Positions 28,089 through 37,148 of a stretch of DNA of 64,000 nt are shown here, piece by piece. The translations under genes were made by a program, and so were the position numbers. This stretch comes from Ancalomicrobiaceae bacterium S20. Its GTDB lineage: Bacteria; Pseudomonadota; Alphaproteobacteria; Rhizobiales; Ancalomicrobiaceae. The notes under the pieces are model-generated. The model did not search any database. It was not told the DNA's origin and saw only the letters and a program-made list of their open reading frames with translations. Every line of letters starts with the position of its first letter. Within the stretch, counting starts at the first letter, position 1. The stretch is from the NCBI GenBank assembly GCA_040269895.1, contig CP158568.1, positions 3,380,716 to 3,444,715 of the forward strand, given 5' to 3'.

Positions 28089-30583
28089 TCAGGTGCCGCG
28101 CGGCTTCGCCCGCGTGGTCGGCGCGGCGGTCGCCGGATCCTCGGGCCAGAGGTGGCGCGGATAGCGGCCCTTCATGTCGACGCGGACGTCCTTCCACGAG
28201 CCCTTCCAGAAGCCCGGCAGATCGCGGGTGATCTGGATCGGCCGATGGGCCGGCGACAGGAGTTCGACGACGAGCGGGATCCGCCCCTCGCCAATGGTCG
28301 GGTGCCGGTCGAGGCCGTAGAGTTCCTGCACGCGGATCGCCAGCACGGGACCGTTCTCGGCCTCGTAGTCGATCGGCACGTGGCTGCCGGTCGGCGCGGC
28401 GAAATGGGTCGGGGCGAGCTTGTCCAGGCGCTGCTTGGCGCCCCAGTCGATCAGGGTTTCGAGCGCGTTGGACAGATCCTCGGCCCGGATATCGGCGAGA
28501 GAGCGCCGGCCGGCGATGGCCGGGGCGAGCCAGTCGTCGAGCGTCTCGAGCAGGTGCTCGTCCGACAGATCGGCCCAGCCCTCCGGATCGGCCCGGCGCG
28601 CGAAGGCCATGCGGGTCCGGAGCGCCTCGGCGTTCTTCGACCAGGGCAGCAGGCCGAGACCGCGCTTGCGGATCGCCTCGACGAGCGCGGCCGTGACCAG
28701 CGTGGGGTCGGGCTTCTCGATCGGCTTTTCCGACAGGACCAGACGGCCGTAGCGTCGGATGCGCCGGCCGCGCACGCTGCCGGTGTTGTCGTCGAAGCGG
28801 ACCTCGTCCTCCTCGACGACATGCGCGGCGAAATCCGCTTCGATATCCTCGCGCGCGATCGGGGCGGCCAGCAGGATGCGGGCGTTCTGCGCCGCGCCCT
28901 GCATCTCGGCGATGGCGAGATATTTGTGCCGCGCGAGCCCGTCGTGCGGCTCGACCAGCGCGCCGCGACCATTGGCGAGCCGGAACGCGCCCGGCGCGCC
29001 GCGCGCCTCGGCAATGCGGTCGGGATAGGCGAGCGCGAGCAGGCGACCGGGATCGTCGAGCGGCTCGCCGGGGTTCTCATGGCCGCCCAACGCCTTGGCG
29101 ATCGCCAGCCAACGGCCGGCGAGCCGGCGCGCATCCTCGGCGCGCGGCGAACGGTCCTGCCGGAATCGGCGCAGCCGCTCGTCGAGATCGGTCGTGGTGC
29201 CGCCGAGGCCACGCTCGGTCAGCAGCACGGCGATATCGGCGGCGAGCCGGCCCGCGCCTTCGGCCGCGCCGCGCGCGACCATATGCGCGAGGCGCGGGTG
29301 CAGCGGCAGGCGCTGCAGCGCCCGGCCCTCGGCGGTCAGTCGGCCGTCGCCGTCGAGCGCGTCGAGCTCCTTCAGCAGTGCGACCGCCTCGTCCCAGGCG
29401 GCCTTCGGCGGCGGGTCGAGGAAGCCGAGACCGGAGGGATCCGCGACGCCCCAGGCGGCGAGATCGAGCACCAGCGCGGCGAGATCGGCCTCCAGGATCT
29501 CCGGTCGACCGAAGGGGCGAGCGCAGTCGTCTGCGGTTCGTCCCAGAGCCGATAGCAGACGCCCGGCTCGGTGCGGCCGGCGCGGCCGCGGCGCTGATCG
29601 GCCGAGGCGCGGCTGACGCGCACGGTCTCCAGCCGGGTCAGGCCCGTCGCCGGCTCGTAGACCGGCACGCGCGACAGGCCGGCATCGATCACCACGCGGA
29701 CGCCCTCGATGGTCAGCGAGGTCTCGGCGATCGAGGTGGCGATCGCGACCTTGCGGCGCCCGGCCGGCGCCGGTCTGATCGCGCGATCCTGCTCACGCAT
29801 GTCGAGCGCACCATAGAGCGGCGCGAGATCGACGTTGGCCGGGACGCGACCTTCCAGCCGCTCGACCGTGCGCCGGATCTCCGCCTGGCCCGGCAGGAAG
29901 GCCAGCACCGAGCCGGCCTCCTCGTCGAGCGCGCGGCGCACGGCGGTCGCGACATCGTCCTCGATCCGCCCGCTCGGGGAACGGCCGAGATAGCGGGTCT
30001 CGACGGGATACGCGCGGCCGGCGCTCTGGACGAGCGGCGCGTCGCCGAGCAGGCGGCCGACACGGGCGCCGTCGATGGTCGCCGACATGACCAAGATGCG
30101 CAGATCCTCGCGCAAGCCGGCTTGTGCGTCGAGCGCGAGCGCGAGGCCGAGATCACCGTCGAGGCTGCGCTCGTGGAACTCGTCGAACAGCACGGCCGCG
30201 ACGCCGGTGAGTTCCGGATCGTCGAGGATCTGCCGCGTGAACACGCCCTCGGTGACGATCTCGATCGCAGTCTTCTTCGAGACGCGCGCCTCCATGCGGA
30301 CCCGATAGCCGACCGTCTCGCCAACCGCCTCGCCGAGCGTCGCCGCCATGCGCTCGGCGGCCGCACGGGCGGCGAGCCGGCGCGGCTCGAGCACCAGGAT
30401 CTTGCCTGTCCTCCGCCACGCCGCATCGAGCAGCGCGAGCGGCACCCGCGTGGTCTTGCCGGCCCCGGGCTCGGCGACGAGCACGGCATTCGGCGAGCGA
30501 TCGAGCGCGCCGAGAATCTCGGGCAGGACGGCGTCGATGGGGAGCGCGTCGGTGCGGAGCGCTGTGGGCGAGCGGGAGGTCAT
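28089..30583 (-). pseudogene. hrpB: ATP-dependent helicase HrpB, broken by a one-base frameshift
   Basis: DEAH-family helicase. The N-terminal half has Walker A AEPGAGKTTR, DEFHERSLDGD and motif VI QRRGRAGRTEPG; the C-terminal half (HrpB-type, ending AKPRGT) is in another frame. The shift is in the run GGGG at 29514-29517 (plus strand), where GGGGG restores YRLWDEP..LAPFGRPEILEADLAALV and a normal 831-aa protein. Length 2495 is one short of a multiple of three. Probably a sequencing error. Function in bacteria is poorly defined. Confidence 0.85.
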
Positions 30584-30645
30584 GGTCGGGGAATAGCGCC
30601 GACCAGCCTGCCGCGCAAATGACCCGGCAGCACTGTCCGCCCGGT

Positions 30646-33600
30646 TCAATCCTCTCCCATCGCGATCAGGCTGGCGTTGCCGCCGGCGGCCGCCGTGTTG
30701 GTCGAGATCGTCTGCTCGAGGCAGAAGCGGGCTAGGTAATCCGGGCCGCCGGCCTTCGGGCCGGTGCCGGAGAGGCCGGAGCCGCCGAAGGGCTGCACGC
30801 CGACCACGGCGCCGATCATATTCCTGTTGATATATATATTGCCGACCGGCAGACGCGCGCAGACCTTGGCGATGGTGGCGTCGATGCGGGTATGGACGCC
30901 GAGGGTCAGGCCGTAGCCGGTCGCGGCGACGCGATCGAGGACCGCGTCGAGGTCGGCCGCCTTGTAACGCACCACATGCAGCACCGGGCCGAACACCTCG
31001 CGGGTCAGATCCTCGGCGCGGTCGAGCCGGACGATGGTCGGCGCGACCCAGTGGCCGTCGCTGAAACGGCCGCCCGGCGCCCGGCCCTCGAACACGACGC
31101 GCTTGTCCGCGGCCATGGCGCCGATATGCGCCTTGAGGCCCGCCGCCGCGTCGCGGTCGATGACCGGACCGACGTCGGTCTCGGCGCGGCGCGGGTCGCC
31201 AAGACGCAGTTCGCGCGCCGCACCCGCGATCATCTCGACCATGCGGTCGGCGACGTCCTCCTGCACGAACAGGAGCCGCAGCGCCGAGCAACGCTGGCCG
31301 GCGGAGCGGAACGCCGACATGACGACATCGTCGGTCACCTGCTCGGGCAGCGCGGTCGCATCGACGATCATGGCGTTGATGCCGCCGGTCTCGGCGATCA
31401 GCGGCACGATCGGGCCGTCCTTGGCGGCCAGCGTGCGGTTGATGATGCGCGCGACCTCGGTCGAACCGGTGAAGGCGACGCCGTCGATCGCCGGATGGCC
31501 GGTCAGCACGGCGCCGATCCGGCCGTCGCCGGGCACCAGATGCAGCGCCGTGCCCGGCACGCCGGCCTCGTGCAGCAGCTTGACGGCGAGCGCCGCGGTC
31601 AGCGGCGTCTGCTCGGCCGGCTTGGCGACCACGGCATTGCCGGCGACCAGCGCCGCCACCGTCTGGCCGATGAAGATCGCCAGCGGGAAGTTCCAGGGCG
31701 AGATGGTCACGATCACGCCGCGGCCGCGATGGCGATAGCGGTTCTCCTCGCCGGTCGGGCCGGTCAGGACACGGCCCGCGCCGAGCGTCCGCCGCGCCTC
31801 GGCCGCGTAGTAGCGGCAGAAGTCGGCCGCCTCGCGCACTTCGGCGACGCCGTCAGCGAGCGTCTTGCCGGCCTCGTCGGCGAGCAGGGCGAGGAAGCGC
31901 TCCCGGTTCTCCTCGATGAGGTCGGCAGCGCGATCGAGCGCGGCGGCGCGGGTCTCGACCGGGCTCGCGTCCCAGGCCGGGAAGCCGCGTCGGGCGGCCG
32001 CGACCGCGGCGATCGCCTGCTCGGCGCTCGCCTCGATCACCGTGCCGACGACCGTGCGGCCATCGACCGGCGAGACGACATCGCGCGCCGCGCCGGCGAG
32101 CCCGCTGCCGTCGACGACCGGCGCGGCCTCGTAGGTCACGCCGCGATGGACTTCGACCTTGGCGAGGCAGGCTTCGCGCTCGGCGGCGTGGCCGAACTCG
32201 ATGCCGCGCGAGTTGGCACGCGCCTCGCCGTAGAGCGCGAGCGGCCGTGGGATGCGCGGATGGCGCGGGCCGCCCTCGGCGAGCCAGTCGGCCGGCCGGG
32301 TCAGGAGCGTGCGGATCGGCACCTTGTCGTCGCCGACCTTCGACACGAAGGAGGAATTGGCACCGTTCTCGAGCAGGCGGCGCACCAGATAGGCGAGCAG
32401 GTCGCGATGGCCGCCGACCGGCGCATAAATGCGGCAGGGATGGCCGTCCTCCTCGGTCACGGTCCGGTAGAGCGCCTCGCCCATGCCATGCAGGCGCTGG
32501 AACTCGAAGCCATCGACGGGGCCGCGCCGGGCACCGCCGCCGGCGAGTTCGATGATCTGGGCGACCGTCAGCGCATTGTGGGTGGCGAACTGCGGATAGA
32601 TCCGGTCCCGGCGCGCCAGCATGCGGCCGGCCGCGGCCACATAGGAGAGATCGGTCGCGGCCTTGCGGGTGAAGACCGGATAGTCGGCAAGGCCGCGCTC
32701 CTGCGCGCGCTTCACTTCGGTGTCCCAGTAGGCGCCCTTGACCAGCCGCACCATCATGCGCCGATTGAGGCCGGCGGCTAGGTCGCCGATCCAGTCGACC
32801 ACCTCGACCGCTCGCTTCTGATAGGCCTGGATGGCGAGGCCGAAGCCGTCCCAGCCGGCGAGCGAGGGATCAGAGAAAACAGCGGCGAGCACGTCGAGCG
32901 ACAGCTCGAGCCGGTCGGCCTCCTCGGCATCGACGGTCAGGTTCAGGTCGTGGGCCTTGGCGGCGCGGGCGAGATCGAGCAGGCGAGGGCCGAGCTCGGC
33001 GAGCACGCGCTCGGCATCGACCGCCTCGTAGCGCGGGTGCAGCGCGGAAAGCTTGACCGAGATGCCCGGCCGGGCCGGCAGCGGCTTGTTGCCGGCGGCG
33101 CGGCCGATGCGCTCGATCGCGGCGGCATAGGAGGCGAAATAGGCGTCCGCGTCGGCGGCGGTGCGCGCGCCCTCGCCGAGCATGTCGTAGGAGTGCCGGT
33201 AGCCCTTGCTCTCCAGCGCGCGGGCGCGGGAGAGCGCGTCGTCGATCGTCTCGCCGAGCACGAACTGGTGCCCCATCACGCGCATGGCCTGACGCGCCGC
33301 GGTGCGCACCGCGGGCTGGCCGAGCCGCTTGACCAGACCGGCGAGGATGCCCTCCGGCGTCTCGCCAGGTTGGATGATCCGGGCGGTCAGGCCCATGGCC
33401 CAGGTCGAGGCCGAGACGAGCCAGCCGTCGGAGCGGCGCTCGTGGGTCTCGAAATGCGCCTGGGCGAGCTTGTCCTCGATCAGCTTGTCGGTGGTGGCGC
33501 TGTCCGGCACGCGGAGCAGCGCCTCGGCCAGCACCATCAGCGCGAGCCCCTCCTTGGTCGACAGCGAATATTCGCGCAGGAACTCCTCGACGCCGAAGCC

Positions 33601-33792
33601 GCCGCCCGCGGCGCGGATCTTCTCGATCAGCCGGGTCGCCTCGGCATCGATGCGCGCCTCGGCCGATTGCGCGAGCCGCGTATCGGCCAGCAGGCGGGCG
33701 ATCAGCGCGCCGTCGTCGGGCGCGTAGGGGGCGCGAAACGGCCGGTTCGGCTGCGTGGCGGAAGCGATCGGCGAAGTGGGGGCGAGGGACAT
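30646..33792 (-). CDS. putA: Bifunctional proline dehydrogenase / glutamate semialdehyde dehydrogenase
   Basis: Oxidises proline to glutamate at the membrane. The N-terminal half is the FAD-linked proline dehydrogenase barrel (about residues 90-480, with GISVKLSALHPRYE); the C-terminal half is the aldehyde dehydrogenase (about 510-1040) with catalytic Cys in SAGQRCSALR and Glu in ETGG. At 1048 aa it is the minimal form without the N-terminal ribbon-helix-helix repressor domain found in enteric PutA. Regulation is instead expected from the divergent Lrp-type gene. An AT-rich patch of rare codons lies at 30817-30840. Confidence 0.96.
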   Translation of the reverse strand: MSLAPTSPIASATQPNRPFRAPYAPDDGALIARLLADTRLAQSAEARIDAEATRLIEKIRAAGGGFGVEEFLREYSLSTKEGLALMVLAEALLRVPDSATTDKLIEDKLAQAHFETHERRSDGWLVSASTWAMGLTARIIQPGETPEGILAGLVKRLGQPAVRTAARQAMRVMGHQFVLGETIDDALSRARALESKGYRHSYDMLGEGARTAADADAYFASYAAAIERIGRAAGNKPLPARPGISVKLSALHPRYEAVDAERVLAELGPRLLDLARAAKAHDLNLTVDAEEADRLELSLDVLAAVFSDPSLAGWDGFGLAIQAYQKRAVEVVDWIGDLAAGLNRRMMVRLVKGAYWDTEVKRAQERGLADYPVFTRKAATDLSYVAAAGRMLARRDRIYPQFATHNALTVAQIIELAGGGARRGPVDGFEFQRLHGMGEALYRTVTEEDGHPCRIYAPVGGHRDLLAYLVRRLLENGANSSFVSKVGDDKVPIRTLLTRPADWLAEGGPRHPRIPRPLALYGEARANSRGIEFGHAAEREACLAKVEVHRGVTYEAAPVVDGSGLAGAARDVVSPVDGRTVVGTVIEASAEQAIAAVAAARRGFPAWDASPVETRAAALDRAADLIEENRERFLALLADEAGKTLADGVAEVREAADFCRYYAAEARRTLGAGRVLTGPTGEENRYRHRGRGVIVTISPWNFPLAIFIGQTVAALVAGNAVVAKPAEQTPLTAALAVKLLHEAGVPGTALHLVPGDGRIGAVLTGHPAIDGVAFTGSTEVARIINRTLAAKDGPIVPLIAETGGINAMIVDATALPEQVTDDVVMSAFRSAGQRCSALRLLFVQEDVADRMVEMIAGAARELRLGDPRRAETDVGPVIDRDAAAGLKAHIGAMAADKRVVFEGRAPGGRFSDGHWVAPTIVRLDRAEDLTREVFGPVLHVVRYKAADLDAVLDRVAATGYGLTLGVHTRIDATIAKVCARLPVGNIYINRNMIGAVVGVQPFGGSGLSGTGPKAGGPDYLARFCLEQTISTNTAAAGGNASLIAMGED

Positions 33793-33855
33793 GGTCGGGG
33801 ATCTCCGGTCGGCCGTGCATCTCGGCGTGGATGATCCATCCTATCGCGGCATCGA

Positions 33856-33873
33856 CTTTTGTTTTCACCAAAG
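33856..33873. promoter_or_regulatory. Imperfect palindrome between putA and putR, likely PutR site
   Basis: CTTTTGTTTTCACCAAAG is an AT-rich imperfect inverted repeat in the 120-base gap between the divergent putA and putR. Lrp-family regulators of proline genes bind AT-rich imperfect palindromes in such gaps. Inferred from position and symmetry only. Confidence 0.45.
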
Positions 33874-33913
33874 ATAGGCTCTCGGTCCAGTGACTTCCAA
33901 AACGGATCAACAC

Positions 33914-34387
33914 ATGGATAGCGATATCGACGGGTTGGATCGGATCGATCGCAAGATCCTCACCATCCTCCAGGCCGACGGACGCATCACCACGACCGAA
34001 CTCGCCGAACGCATCGGTCTGTCGGCGACCGCGGCGGCCGAGCGGGTCAAGCGATTGACGCGCGACGGCTTCATCGTCGGCTATCGTGCCGAGCTCGATC
34101 CGGCGCGGATCGGGCGTGGGCTCCTGGTGTTCGTCGAGGTGCTGCTCGACCGCACCAGCCCGGACGTCTTCGACGCCTTCGCGACCGCCGTGCGCCGCGC
34201 GCCCGAGGTCATGGAATGCCACATGGTGGCGGGCGGGTTCGACTATCTGATCAAGTCGCGCGTGCGTGACATGGCGGCCTACCGCCGCTTTCTCGCCGAT
34301 GTGATCCTGGCGCTTCCGGGCGTGCGCGAGACGCGGACCTACGCGGTGATGGAAGAGGTCAAGACCTTCGATCGCCTGCCGCTTTGA
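33914..34387 (+). CDS. putR: Lrp/AsnC-family regulator, probable putA activator PutR
   Basis: 157-aa Lrp-type protein: N-terminal helix-turn-helix (LDRIDRKILTILQADGR, about residues 7-23) and C-terminal RAM ligand-binding domain (about 70-150). It is divergent from putA, the arrangement of the known PutR/PutA pair in alphaproteobacteria, where PutR activates putA when proline is present. I prefer the ATG at 33914; a GTG at 33890 would add eight residues. Confidence 0.9.
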   Translation: MDSDIDGLDRIDRKILTILQADGRITTTELAERIGLSATAAAERVKRLTRDGFIVGYRAELDPARIGRGLLVFVEVLLDRTSPDVFDAFATAVRRAPEVMECHMVAGGFDYLIKSRVRDMAAYRRFLADVILALPGVRETRTYAVMEEVKTFDRLPL

Positions 34388-34824
34388 CAAGCGAGCACCG
34401 CCCCCCCCGATGTGGATCGGCGCGCGACCAAGAAAAAACCGGCCATGCGGCCGGTTCAGGTGCTCGGGCGGGTGCCATTCGCAGCAGGTGGGTTGACCCG
34501 AACAGGACGTTGACTTGGGGGTCATCCTGTCGGCCTGCGCTCGGCACCGTCGTTGTCGTTTCGGCCGCCGCCGAGGTCGGATGAATTCGATCCGAAGGCG
34601 GCGTACCAGATAAGAAATCTTCTAACGTGAGCATCGCTAACAGGGATTGCCGGAGCTGACAAGCTGAACATTCGTCAAACATACCGTCCACGAACGGCAT
34701 ACAACAAGGAATTCTCAGACCTTTGACTCGGCGATACCTGTTCTGCGCCCGGCTCAAAATGCTTGCGACGCTGTCGCACGCGTCGACGAGATCGACTACA
34801 TAGACGTCCGACCAAGGAGTTCCG
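34388..34824. other. 437-base gap with orphan minus-strand terminator
   Basis: Region between putR and the SDR gene, with less G+C than the genes around it. It holds an eight-C run (34401-34408), a strong minus-strand terminator (34433-34456), an imperfect hairpin near 34493-34530 and the near-palindrome TCGGAT-N7-ATCCGA (34577-34595). A 204-aa minus-strand frame crosses it but overlaps both neighbours and contains the terminator, so I do not call it. A small RNA is possible. Confidence 0.45.
34433..34456 (-). terminator. Rho-independent terminator, minus strand, no gene upstream
   Basis: Stem AACCGGCC (34437-34444) / GGCCGGTT (34449-34456) with an ATGC loop and a run of six A on the plus strand (34433-34438), which is a U tract on the minus strand. 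It is oriented to stop leftward transcription, but no leftward gene lies between here and 34825. Confidence 0.7.
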
Positions 34825-35589
34825 ATGCCGACGACCGCGCCGACCAGCAATGACGACCGCAAGACGATCATCCTGACCGGCGCCAGCCGGGGGATCGGGC
34901 ACGCGACCGTGAAGCGGTTCTCCGCCGCCGGTTGGCGGGTGATCACCTGCTCGCGGCAGCCGTTTTCCGACAAGTGCCCGTGGCCGATGGGCCCCGAGGA
35001 TCATATCCAGGTCGACCTGTCCGACCCCGTCGATGTCGGCATCGCCATCGCCGAGATGCGCCGGCGGCTGGAGCCGCACGGCTCGAAGCTGCACGCGCTC
35101 GTCAACAACGCCGCGATCAGCCCGAAGGACAAGGCCGGTGGCCGGCTCGACTCGCTCAGCATGCCGATGGACCTCTGGCACCGGGTGTTCCACGTCAATT
35201 TCTACGCGCCGATCCTGCTGGCCCGCGGCCTGTTCAAGGAGCTGCAGGCCGCGAACGGTTCGGTGGTCAATGTCTCGTCGATCGCCGGCACGCGGGTGCA
35301 TCCCTTCGCCGGCACCGCCTACGCGACCTCGAAAGCCGCGCTCGCCGGCCTGACCCGCGAGATGGCACACGATTTCGGCCCGCATGGCGTGCGCGTCAAT
35401 GCGATCGCGCCGGGCGAGATCGACACCGCGATCCTGTCGCCGGGCACCGAGAAGATCGTCGAGCAGATCCCGATGCGCCGGCTCGGCCGGCCCGACGAGG
35501 TCGCCGACATCATCTACTACCTGTGCTCGGACTCGAGCTCCTACGTCACCGGCGCCGAGATCCACATCAACGGCGGCCAGCACGTCTGA
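34825..35589 (+). CDS. SDR-family NAD(P)-dependent oxidoreductase
   Basis: 254-aa short-chain dehydrogenase. The cofactor motif TGASRGIGHAT (about residue 16), NNAAIS, catalytic Ser in NVSSIAG and YATSK (Tyr and Lys) are all present. The C-terminal YVTGAEIHINGGQ is typical. GGAG lies seven bases before the ATG. The substrate cannot be told from sequence, and the neighbours give no pathway. Confidence 0.92.
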   Translation: MPTTAPTSNDDRKTIILTGASRGIGHATVKRFSAAGWRVITCSRQPFSDKCPWPMGPEDHIQVDLSDPVDVGIAIAEMRRRLEPHGSKLHALVNNAAISPKDKAGGRLDSLSMPMDLWHRVFHVNFYAPILLARGLFKELQAANGSVVNVSSIAGTRVHPFAGTAYATSKAALAGLTREMAHDFGPHGVRVNAIAPGEIDTAILSPGTEKIVEQIPMRRLGRPDEVADIIYYLCSDSSSYVTGAEIHINGGQHV

Positions 35590-35653
35590 CGTCCCGGCGC
35601 AGCCGCGGAGGTCCCGCGCGCGTAGGGGGAAAGGTCACGACCGAACAAACGAA

Positions 35654-35684
35654 AAGGGCGGGAGCGTTCGGCGCTCCCGCCCTT
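35654..35684. terminator. Bidirectional terminator between the SDR gene and grpE
   Basis: A perfect 13-bp stem, AAGGGCGGGAGCG (35654-35666) / CGCTCCCGCCCTT (35672-35684), lies between two converging genes. T-rich flanks, clearer on the minus-strand side (TTTTCGTTTG), favour termination of grpE. Confidence 0.8.
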
Positions 35685-35710
35685 CGTTGTTTCGATCGGA
35701 CCCGCCGGCG

Positions 35711-36376
35711 TCAAACCGTCCGGTCGACACCCGCGCCCGGCTCGGGCTGCGCGGCCTCCGCCGGTGCCTGCTTCGGGCCGCCCTTGGCGACGCCGACCAG
35801 CGCCGGGCGCAGCACGCGCTCGCCGATCGCGTAGCCGTCCTGCAGCACCTGCACCACTGTGCCGGAAACCACATCGGCATTGGGGATTTCGAACATGGCC
35901 TGATGCATGTTCGGGTCGAACTTCTGGCCGAGCGGCTCGAGCTTCTTGACGCCGTGGCGCTCGAGCGACTTCAGGAGCTCGCGGCCGGTCATCTCGACGC
36001 CGTCGACCAGCGCCTTGATGCCGGCGTCGGCCGAGGTGCGCAGCTCCGCCGGCAGCGCGCCGAGGGCGCGGCTGAAGTTGTCGGACACCGAGAGCAGGTC
36101 GCGCGCGAAGGCCGTGACGGCATAGTCGCGCGCGTCCTTGACTTCCTTCTCGGTGCGCCGGCGCAGATTTTCCATCTCCGCCAGCGTGCGCAGCACGCGG
36201 TCCTTCAGTTCGGCGTTCTCACTGGCGAGCGCCTGGGCCGCCGCGATCGGGTCGGGCGTGCCGGCGCCGGCCGCAGCTTCGTTCGCCGGAGCCTCGGCGC
36301 CGATGGTCGTCGCCGCGTCGGCCGTCTCGGCGCCGCTCTCCGCGCCGGCCGGGCCGTGCTTCGTCTCGTCGGTCAT
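35711..36376 (-). CDS. grpE: Nucleotide exchange factor GrpE
   Basis: Cochaperone that drives ADP release from DnaK. The N-terminal about 45 residues are low-complexity Ala/Glu/Thr, then the long dimer coiled coil (about 50-110, [22 protein letters not shown]) and the C-terminal beta-wing domain with [18 protein letters not shown]. Start at the ATG at 36376, six bases after GAGGA; a longer frame to 36439 lacks a ribosome site. 221 aa. DnaK is not in the window. Confidence 0.95.
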   Translation of the reverse strand: MTDETKHGPAGAESGAETADAATTIGAEAPANEAAAGAGTPDPIAAAQALASENAELKDRVLRTLAEMENLRRRTEKEVKDARDYAVTAFARDLLSVSDNFSRALGALPAELRTSADAGIKALVDGVEMTGRELLKSLERHGVKKLEPLGQKFDPNMHQAMFEIPNADVVSGTVVQVLQDGYAIGERVLRPALVGVAKGGPKQAPAEAAQPEPGAGVDRTV

Positions 36377-36497
36377 GGGAATCCTCGAACAGGGTTCAAC
36401 AGTCGCCCCGGATTTGAGGTCTTTGCGCGCGGAAATCAAGCGGGGTGATCACGGTCCTGCATCAGGCGGGCAGGCAAGGACGTCCCCCCGACAGGCA

Positions 36498-36530
36498 AAA
36501 GCCCCGGCGCGGGCGACGCGCCGGGGCTTT
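36498..36530 (-). terminator. Terminator of trxA
   Basis: Stem AAAGCCCCGGCGCG (36498-36511) / CGCGCCGGGGCTTT (36517-36530), 14 bp, 24 bases after the trxA stop on the minus strand and followed by T residues there. Its GCCCCGGCG core is the same as in the hairpin at 23452-23489. Confidence 0.8.
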
Positions 36531-36553
36531 CGACCAGAAACGGGACGCGGTGA

Positions 36554-36874
36554 TCAGGCGATCGAGCCGTTGATCCACTCGACCAGCTTGCCCTTCGGCC
36601 AGGCGCCGACCTGGGTGGCGGCCGGCTTGCCGTCCTTGAACAGGATCAGCGTCGGGATCGAGCGGACGCCGTACTTGACGGCGATGTTCGGGTTCTCGTC
36701 GATGTTGAGCTTGGCGATGGTCACCTTGCCCTTCATCTCGGTCGAGATCTCGTCGAGCGACGGCGCGATCATCTTGCACGGGCCGCACCATTCGGCCCAG
36801 AAATCGACCAGAACGGGCTCGCCGGACTGGATCACGTCCTTGTCGAAGGACGCCTCGGTCACTTTCACGGTCAT
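36554..36874 (-). CDS. trxA: Thioredoxin
   Basis: 106-aa thioredoxin 1 with redox site WCGPC (C30, C33), the cis-proline segment SIPTLILF and the C-terminal GAWPKGKL. Cytoplasmic disulfide reductase. It lies downstream of addA as in other Rhizobiales, with its own promoter space of about 270 bases and a strong terminator. Confidence 0.97.
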   Translation of the reverse strand: MTVKVTEASFDKDVIQSGEPVLVDFWAEWCGPCKMIAPSLDEISTEMKGKVTIAKLNIDENPNIAVKYGVRSIPTLILFKDGKPAATQVGAWPKGKLVEWINGSIA

Positions 36875-37148
36875 GGAAAACCTCTTCGATCCGGTGCGAC
36901 AGCGTCGACCGCGTCGGCGCGGGCGTCGCTTCGTCTTGGTTGTCTCGCAAACCCTCGCCTGCGATGCGGGTCGACCCCGGATCTCATCATGGCGGACCCT
37001 CGTTCTAGTTCGAAGGAACCGGCCACCCGCTAGGGATTGTGTCGACTGTCAAGGTAAGAATGCCGACCGGCAGCGTCAAGGCCGGGCAGACCGGGACGAA
37101 ACGCCCGGCTCCGTGACTTGTCCGTGATCGGCGATGCCGAAATCCCGC

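Noticed and set aside
28089-30583. Programmed frameshifting in hrpB
   Set aside because: The break is a plain G/C run with no slippery heptamer or stimulatory structure that I can see, and the same kind of loss recurs in several unrelated genes.
34457-34680. Known RNA (SRP, 6S, tmRNA or RNase P) in the gap with the orphan terminator
   Set aside because: None of the conserved cores I know for these RNAs is present on either strand; only an unnamed small RNA remains possible.
34359-34973. 204-aa minus-strand frame across the putR-SDR gap
   Set aside because: Overlaps both flanking genes, has no ribosome site or family match, and contains a strong minus-strand terminator in its middle.
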